Positions 6,680 through 10,155 of a stretch of 10,155 nt of DNA are shown here, in pieces. Made by a program: the position numbers and the translations under genes. Under the pieces are notes generated by a model, which had not been told where the DNA came from, did no database searches, and was given only the letters and a program-made list of their open reading frames with translations. This stretch comes from Candidatus Rokuibacteriota bacterium (GTDB lineage: Bacteria; Methylomirabilota; Methylomirabilia; Rokubacteriales; CSP1-6), in contig JACORX010000264.1 in assembly GCA_016179165.1 (NCBI GenBank), positions 1 to 10,155 of the forward strand. Reading direction: 5' to 3'. The stretch's first letter is position 1; the number at the start of each line of letters is the position of its first letter.

Positions 6680-6711
6680 CGGTCAAGCTGACCGTCAGCA
6701 GACCGTCAGCA
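6680..6711 (-). repeat. 11-base tandem duplication overlapping an inverted repeat, between the VOC and transglutaminase genes
   Basis: GACCGTCAGCA occurs twice back to back (6690-6700 and 6701-6711), spanning the stop codon of the VOC gene. An adjoining perfect inverted repeat, CGGTCA-AGC-TGACCG (6680-6694), shares bases with the first copy and could form a 6-base-pair hairpin in the mRNA. There is no U-tract, so termination is doubtful; it may be an mRNA processing or stability element, or a slippage scar. Confidence 0.5.
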
Positions 6712-7119
6712 GCAGCCGCCCGCGATCGTCGAGCGCTGGACGAGCTCGACCCGCGTGTCGTCGGGGGCGCGCATGAAGGCGATGCGCCCGCCGTTCGGCT
6801 GCTGAATGGGGCCCTCGAGGAGCTTTGCGCCCAGCCCCTCGAGCCGCCGGATGTCGGCCTCGATGTCGGTCGAGTCGAAACCGAAGTGCTCGAGACCGAA
6901 GTGGGCGGAGGCGTCTCCCGGCCGTAGGGTCTCTCCCGTCCGCGGGCCCGAGATGTTCACCGCCATGCCGCCGTCGGCGCTCTGGCAGCGCACGAAGCGG
7001 TCGCCGAAGACGCGCGTCTCGTCGTTGACGATCGTGAAGTCGAACGCCCCGACGTACCACTCGGCGGTGCGTCGCGGGTCCGACGCCTTGAGATGGATAT
7101 GGTTGATTCGGTATGCCAT
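6706..7119 (-). CDS. VOC (glyoxalase/bleomycin resistance/dioxygenase) superfamily protein
   Basis: 137 residues, the usual size of a single two-module VOC protein. It opens INHIHLKASDPRRTAEWY, the classic first beta strand and helix. Three metal ligands can be proposed: His7, His78 in GLEHFGFDSTD, and Glu125 in DTRVELVQRS. This matches the H/H/E pattern of metal-dependent members such as lactoylglutathione lyase, methylmalonyl-CoA epimerase and extradiol-type enzymes. ATG 7119 is preceded by AGGAGA at a spacing of 6, which supports the start. The last residues, GGCC, include two adjacent cysteines whose role is unclear. It follows the CusF-like gene by 15 bases. In a cluster with a CoA ligase it may act on a CoA thioester or a ring-cleavage intermediate, but that is inference. 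Confidence 0.85.
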   Translation of the reverse strand: MAYRINHIHLKASDPRRTAEWYVGAFDFTIVNDETRVFGDRFVRCQSADGGMAVNISGPRTGETLRPGDASAHFGLEHFGFDSTDIEADIRRLEGLGAKLLEGPIQQPNGGRIAFMRAPDDTRVELVQRSTIAGGCC

Positions 7120-7134
7120 GAAGCGTCTCCTCTC

Positions 7135-7470
7135 TCACTGGATCTTGCGGATCTCCACCACGAGATATCGGTCGGGCAGCTGCCGCACCGTCAGGCGAAC
7201 GCGGTCCCCGCGACGCAGGCCGGCGCCGTCCAGCATCTCCTTCGTTTCCGCGTAGAAGGCCATCCCGCTCATCTCGTCCATGACGCCGGGCGCTGCGTCG
7301 TGGCTGACGAGGATCAGCGTGTCGCTCCCGCGCCCCTCGAACACCCCGGTGACCCGGAAGAGGCCCTGCCCGGGGTAGACCTCACGATAGCTGCCCCAGA
7401 TGCCCGCCGCGAAGCCCGCCAGCAGCAAAACAAAGACCAGCGGGACGGCCCATCGGCGGGAGCGGGGCAT
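7135..7470 (-). CDS. Small membrane-anchored CusF-like (copper-binding OB-fold) protein
   Basis: 111 residues, starting at ATG 7470 and ending at TGA 7135-7137. It lies between the CoA ligase (16-base gap) and the VOC gene (15-base gap). A basic N-terminus followed by one hydrophobic helix (about residues 8-26) should anchor it in the membrane with the rest in the periplasm. The remainder resembles the CusF/SCO-associated copper-binding domain (PF11604 type). It has VTGVFEGRGSDTLILVSHDAAPGVMDEMSGMAF, where those proteins have an HxxIPGxMxxMTMxF pattern, then LRRGDRVRLTV and a final strand YLVVEIRKI. Possible metal ligands are His57, Met64, Met67 and Met70, but the spacing is altered and CusF's tryptophan is absent. 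Copper binding is plausible, not shown. A cytochrome-assembly (CcmE-like) or generic OB-fold role is an alternative. No clear Shine-Dalgarno is visible. Confidence 0.6.
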   Translation of the reverse strand: MPRSRRWAVPLVFVLLLAGFAAGIWGSYREVYPGQGLFRVTGVFEGRGSDTLILVSHDAAPGVMDEMSGMAFYAETKEMLDGAGLRRGDRVRLTVRQLPDRYLVVEIRKIQ

Positions 7471-7486
7471 CAGCCGCGCCGGCGGC

Positions 7487-9139
7487 CTAGACGGCGGCGT
7501 CGCGCAGCACCCGGCGGAGAAGCTTGCCGGTGCCGGGGCCGGCCGGGCCAGGCGCGCGCGGCACCGAGTCGACGAACACCACCTCGCGCGGCAGCTTGTA
7601 AACCGCCAGCTTGTCGCGGCAGAAGTCCACGATCTCCCGATCGAGCCCGTCCCGCCGCTCAACCCCCTGACTGAGCGCCACGTAGGCGCGAGTGTTCTGC
7701 CCGCGCACCGCGTCCGGCACGCCGATGACGCAACAGTCGGCCACGGCGGGGTGCCGGGCGATGACGCTCTCGATCTCCTCGGGCCCGATGCGATAGCCCG
7801 ACGACTTGATGAGGTCGTCCTCTCTCGACAGGAAGGTAACGTAGCCCTCCTCGTCCATGGTGACAAAGTCGCCCGCGAAGCACCAGCCCTTGCGGACGGC
7901 GCGCCCCTGCTTGTCCGGATCGCGCCAGTAGAGCGTGCCGGTCGGGCCCTTGACGACAAGGAGCCCGACTTCCCCGGGCCGGCAGTCCTTGCCTCCCTCG
8001 CTGATGACGCGCAGCTCGTAGCCCGGCACGGCCGGGCCTATGGCCCCGGGCTTGACCCGGCGCGTGACCGCGGACGAGACGAAGACGTACATCATCTCGG
8101 TCGTCCCGAGCCCCTCGAAGATCTCGAGCCCGAACGCGTCCTTCCATGCCTGGTAGGTCTCCGCGCCGAGGGACTCGCCCCCGCCGGTGCAGAGGCGCAC
8201 CGAGGAGAGGTCGTACCGCGCGCGCGCGTCCGGGACCTGGAGCATCTTGCGATAGGCCGTGGGCAGGATGGAGACGATGGTGATGCGGTGCTTCCCGATC
8301 TGCTCGAACATGGCCTCGGGGGTGAAGCGTGGAAGGAGCGACGCGGCGGCGCCGAAGCGGAACGGGATGACCGCTTGCGTGGAGTAGCCCGCGGCCACCG
8401 ACAATGGCGCGGGTCCGCCGATGACATCGTCCGGAGTGACGCGCCAGCCGTGGGAGCCGAAGGTGTCGGGCACGACGAGCGCCTCTTCCATGACGTGCGC
8501 GGTGCCCTTGGGCAGGCCCGTGGTGCCCGAGGTGAAGAGGAGGACGGAAACCGCCAGCCTGTCGCGCCTGACGGGCTCCACCGGAGGGTGCGCCTGCGCC
8601 ATCAGGTCAGCGTACGGGATAAAACCCTTGGCGCGGACCTCCGCGGCATCTCCACCGATGACGATGACGTGGCGGACCGTTGCGAGGTCAGCTCGCGCCC
8701 GCTCCACCTCTTCCAGTAGCGGGGCGGCGACGAAGAGGGCGGTTGCCTCGGTGTTGGAAACCACGTGGGCGATCTCAGCGCGCGAGAAGAGCGGCGAGAT
8801 CGGAACGATGACGGCGCCGAGCTTGATGACCGCGAAGTTGGCGACGAGGGCGGGCGGGATGGACTGGGCGCGTAGCAGCACCCGGTCCTCCTCCCCGATG
8901 CCGAGGCCTCGGAGCGCCCCGGCCAGGCGATTCACCTGGGCGGCAAGCGCGGCGTAGGTGATCCGCTGATCTTCGAAGAGAATCGCAGCGCGGTCGCCAC
9001 GTCCCTCGGCGACATGGCGGTCGAGGATCTCTTCCGTGGAATTCAGGTGCTGCGGGTAGGCCCGGAGCTCCGGCAGCGTGTAGACACGCTCCGGCCACGC
9101 CTCGCGGGGCGGTAGGTACTCCGGTGGAATGCGACCCAA
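7487..9139 (-). CDS. AMP-forming acyl-CoA synthetase, 2-aminobenzoate/benzoate-CoA ligase-like
   Basis: 550 residues of the ANL superfamily, which activates a carboxylic acid with ATP and transfers it to CoA. Motifs in order: P-loop LLFTSGTTGLPKGT (200-213), adenine and acid-site region LCTGGGESLG (316-325), FEGLGTTEMM (341-350), hinge region GDF (Asp424) and SREDDLIKSSGYRIGPEEIES (438-458; split here at residue 447 for length: SREDDLIKSS then GYRIGPEEIES), and catalytic Lys539 in GTGKLLRR. The N-terminus LPPREAWP...LPELRAYPQHLN is close to 2-aminobenzoate-CoA ligases as I remember them, so an aromatic acid is the favoured substrate. The start is TTG 9137-9139, directly after the TAG of the upstream gene, with no clear Shine-Dalgarno, which suggests coupled translation. 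The lysine motif carries extra residues (PRAPGPAGPGTGK instead of PRTxTGK). Confidence 0.88.
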   Translation of the reverse strand: MGRIPPEYLPPREAWPERVYTLPELRAYPQHLNSTEEILDRHVAEGRGDRAAILFEDQRITYAALAAQVNRLAGALRGLGIGEEDRVLLRAQSIPPALVANFAVIKLGAVIVPISPLFSRAEIAHVVSNTEATALFVAAPLLEEVERARADLATVRHVIVIGGDAAEVRAKGFIPYADLMAQAHPPVEPVRRDRLAVSVLLFTSGTTGLPKGTAHVMEEALVVPDTFGSHGWRVTPDDVIGGPAPLSVAAGYSTQAVIPFRFGAAASLLPRFTPEAMFEQIGKHRITIVSILPTAYRKMLQVPDARARYDLSSVRLCTGGGESLGAETYQAWKDAFGLEIFEGLGTTEMMYVFVSSAVTRRVKPGAIGPAVPGYELRVISEGGKDCRPGEVGLLVVKGPTGTLYWRDPDKQGRAVRKGWCFAGDFVTMDEEGYVTFLSREDDLIKSSGYRIGPEEIESVIARHPAVADCCVIGVPDAVRGQNTRAYVALSQGVERRDGLDREIVDFCRDKLAVYKLPREVVFVDSVPRAPGPAGPGTGKLLRRVLRDAAV

Positions 9140-9565
9140 CTAGTGGCGGCCGGAGGGATCGTACCCGGGATCGCCGGGACCCGGGATCTTGCCCGACACG
9201 TAGGCAGCCGTCAGCGCCCACGGAGCGCTGCATCCCTCGAGGAACACGCCGCGGGCCGCGCGGTAAGCACTGCCGAACGTCATCAGCATGAGCACAGTCG
9301 AGGTCAGGACACCCGCCGTGCAGACGATGACCTTGCCGGGGACGTAGACCACGTTCATCAAACCGGCCGCAACAGCGTCCCCGCCGGTCGGATCCTTGCT
9401 GGTAATAGGCTCAACGGAGGGCATGAGCATCTTTTCCACAGGATCGACAGGCACGCGCTCCTGCCCCGTCTGCGGGGCCTGGGCGAACGCCGCCATTGGA
9501 GCCAGCGGGCCCGACACGAACAGTGCGGCCACGAGTGCCGCGGAGATCCAAGGGAAGATCTTCAT
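9140..9565 (-). CDS. Secreted or membrane-associated hypothetical protein
   Basis: 141 residues from ATG 9565, chosen over an upstream ATG at 9622. It has GGAGG 7 bases before it, and the protein then opens with a clean signal peptide (MKIFPWISAALVAALF, probable cut after AFA, residue 28). The mature part has a polar stretch (residues 29-60), then AGLMNVVYVPGKVIVCTAGVL and a hydrophobic segment (about 76-98). Next come FGSAYRAARGVFLEGCSAPWALTAAYVSGK, with a cysteine in GCSAPWALT, and a Gly/Pro tail. The 'NVxYVPxK ... G ... ADAAR ... GxxxLTxxxV' layout reminds me of uncharacterised small proteins of deltaproteobacteria and relatives, but I cannot name a family. It is first in the minus-strand operon and its stop adjoins the ligase start. 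Function unknown; envelope location is the only supported inference. Confidence 0.75.
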   Translation of the reverse strand: MKIFPWISAALVAALFVSGPLAPMAAFAQAPQTGQERVPVDPVEKMLMPSVEPITSKDPTGGDAVAAGLMNVVYVPGKVIVCTAGVLTSTVLMLMTFGSAYRAARGVFLEGCSAPWALTAAYVSGKIPGPGDPGYDPSGRH

Positions 9566-9594
9566 GGTCGTACCTCCATGTAACCGGCGCTTGA

Positions 9595-9611
9595 CCCCGA
9601 CACTCTCGGGG
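9595..9611 (-). other. Perfect hairpin in the leader of the minus-strand operon
   Basis: CCCCGA and TCGGGG form a perfect 6-base-pair stem around a 5-base loop. The hairpin lies about 30 bases upstream of the ATG at 9565 and inside the predicted transcript leader. It is not followed by a U-tract. It may stabilise the message or affect translation. Confidence 0.4.
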
Positions 9612-9657
9612 GCTGCTGCCACGGCATCCTAAACGTTACCTTACAGTCACCGGAGCG

Positions 9658-9687
9658 ACTATATCAAAGAAAAACCAGCCACTTCAA
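9658..9687 (-). promoter_or_regulatory. Sigma70-like promoter of the minus-strand operon
   Basis: On the minus strand TTGAAG (9682-9687) and TATAGT (9658-9663) are separated by 18 bases. TG one base before the -10 also makes it an extended -10 (TGATATAGT). The region is locally AT-rich, in contrast to the surrounding DNA. Transcription would start near 9651, leaving a leader of about 85 bases before the ATG at 9565. Confidence 0.6.
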
Positions 9688-9712
9688 GCCGCCCCCCGGT
9701 CCCCCGAAACGG

Positions 9713-9721
9713 TGCTAGAAT
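9713..9721 (+). promoter_or_regulatory. Extended -10 promoter of the FAH-family gene
   Basis: TGCTAGAAT is TG, one base, then TAGAAT (9716-9721), a good extended -10. No clear -35 box lies 16-18 bases upstream, which extended -10 promoters can tolerate. A start near 9728 would give a leader of roughly 70 bases. It is divergent from the minus-strand promoter; the two -10 elements are about 50 bases apart. Confidence 0.5.
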
Positions 9722-9777
9722 GCCGCCCGCGGCAACCTGCCGTCCATGGGTCCCCCCAGGGGAACCCCCAATGGGAC
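9722..9777 (+). other. Hairpin-rich leader upstream of the FAH-family gene
   Basis: Two stems are possible. GCCG-CCCG-CGGC lies at 9722-9733. A larger one pairs GGGTCCCC (9748-9755) with GGGGAACCC (9759-9767) around a CCA loop with one bulged A. It may be extended by GTCC (9742-9745) with GGAC (9774-9777). The structure ends just before the Shine-Dalgarno. Function unknown; I do not recognise a riboswitch class. Confidence 0.35.
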
Positions 9778-9782
9778 ACCTT

Positions 9783-9790
9783 TAAGGAGG
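9783..9790 (+). promoter_or_regulatory. Ideal Shine-Dalgarno of the FAH-family gene
   Basis: TAAGGAGG, a full match to the 16S rRNA 3' end, lies 6 bases before ATG 9797 and fixes the start. It suggests high translation when the leader is open. Confidence 0.8.
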
Positions 9791-9796
9791 CCCCAC

Positions 9797-10155
9797 ATGA
9801 AGATCGTCCGGTTCTCTCAGAACGGCCACTCCCCGCGCCTGGGCTGCTTCATGGGCCAGGACCGCGTGGTGGACCTCGAGGCGAGTTGTGCCGCCTGGCT
9901 TGCCGCCAAGGGGGTCGTCCGCTCGGCCGCCATCGCTGTCGCCCTCTTCCCCCAGAGCACGCGCGGCTTCCTCGAGGGCGGCTCGGCCACCCAGGACATG
10001 CTCGAGGCCATGGTGGACGCGACCAAGGCGGGCAAGTTCCAGCCGGTCAGCCACGCGTCCAATGCCGTGCGCCTGCACGCCCCCATCAACGACCCGGGCA
10101 AGTTCATCTGCATCGGCCTCAACTACAAGGACCACGCGGCCGAAACCGGTGCTCA
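9797..10155 (+). CDS. Fumarylacetoacetate hydrolase (FAH) family protein, N-terminal part
   Basis: The first 119 residues of an FAH-superfamily enzyme; the gene continues past the window. Residues 1-95 are the small N-terminal domain, opening MKIVRFSQNGHSPRLGCFMGQDRVVDL as in many members. The catalytic domain begins at LHAPINDPGKFICIGLNYKDHAAETG. There Tyr110, His113 and Glu116 fit the NYxxHxxE motif that starts the active-site region. Metal-binding residues further on are not in view. Members of this group hydrolyse or decarboxylate acylpyruvates and ring-cleavage products; examples are fumarylpyruvate hydrolase, 2-keto-pentenoate hydratase and ureidoglycolate lyase-like enzymes. The full length and specificity cannot be judged here. 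It is divergent from the CoA-ligase operon and may share its regulation, which would fit an aromatic or organic-acid catabolic locus. Confidence 0.88.
   Translation, partial: MKIVRFSQNGHSPRLGCFMGQDRVVDLEASCAAWLAAKGVVRSAAIAVALFPQSTRGFLEGGSATQDMLEAMVDATKAGKFQPVSHASNAVRLHAPINDPGKFICIGLNYKDHAAETGA

Noticed and set aside
5704..6927. Long plus-strand open frame (407 codons) opposite the transglutaminase-like and VOC genes
   Set aside because: It crosses two genes with recognisable motifs and its product has no domain, signal or sensible composition.
7400..8719. Long plus-strand open frame (439 codons) opposite the CoA ligase
   Set aside because: It is antisense to a gene with full ANL motifs, its product is rich in Arg, Asp, Gly and His without domains, and such frames are common in GC-rich DNA.
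9566..9622. Upstream ATG at 9622 as the start of the hypothetical protein
   Set aside because: It would place 19 residues before a clean signal peptide, while the ATG at 9565 has a GGAGG 7 bases before it.

Overview
This is a GC-rich (by eye near 70%) bacterial chromosomal window with densely packed, often overlapping genes. There is no phage, IS element, CRISPR array, tRNA or rRNA that I can see. A near-complete branched-chain amino acid type ABC transporter, CoA-ligase, crotonase and FAH-type catabolic genes and c-type cytochromes suggest an aerobic or facultative soil or sediment heterotroph. The overall style resembles Candidatus Rokubacteria/Methylomirabilota, or a high-GC proteobacterium. 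That placement is inference only.

Layout. (1) Positions 1-2927, plus strand: the end of a LivH-type permease, then LivM permease, LivG ATPase and LivF ATPase. Each gene overlaps the next by 4 to 14 bases, so this is one operon. The substrate-binding protein is not in the window. (2) Positions 2959-4724, plus strand: a membrane-anchored monoheme cytochrome c with its own possible promoter, a crotonase-fold enzyme, and a carboxymuconolactone-decarboxylase-like protein placed 3 bases after it. (3) Positions 4803-5168, plus strand: a short secreted triheme cytochrome of clearly lower GC than its surroundings, probably acquired. (4) Positions 5236-9565, minus strand: an apparent operon read from a good sigma70-like promoter at 9658-9687. 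In transcription order it holds a secreted hypothetical protein, a 2-aminobenzoate/benzoate-CoA-ligase-like AMP-forming enzyme, a small membrane-anchored CusF-like protein, a VOC/glyoxalase-fold protein, a transglutaminase-like protein, and the remains of an MFS exporter broken by an N-terminal loss and an internal deletion. (5) Positions 9713-10155, plus strand: a divergent extended -10 promoter, a structured leader, and the first third of a fumarylacetoacetate-hydrolase-family gene that runs off the window.

Taken together the genes suggest uptake of a small amino-acid-like or organic acid substrate (Liv system), CoA activation (ligase), CoA-thioester remodelling (crotonase) and downstream ring or side-chain processing (CMD, VOC and FAH-fold enzymes). 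The true substrates cannot be read from sequence alone. I see no convincing new defence or mobile system. The points most worth a second look are the low-GC triheme cytochrome next to a decayed transporter, the CusF-like protein inside a CoA-ligase operon, and several enzymes whose usual catalytic residues are changed.
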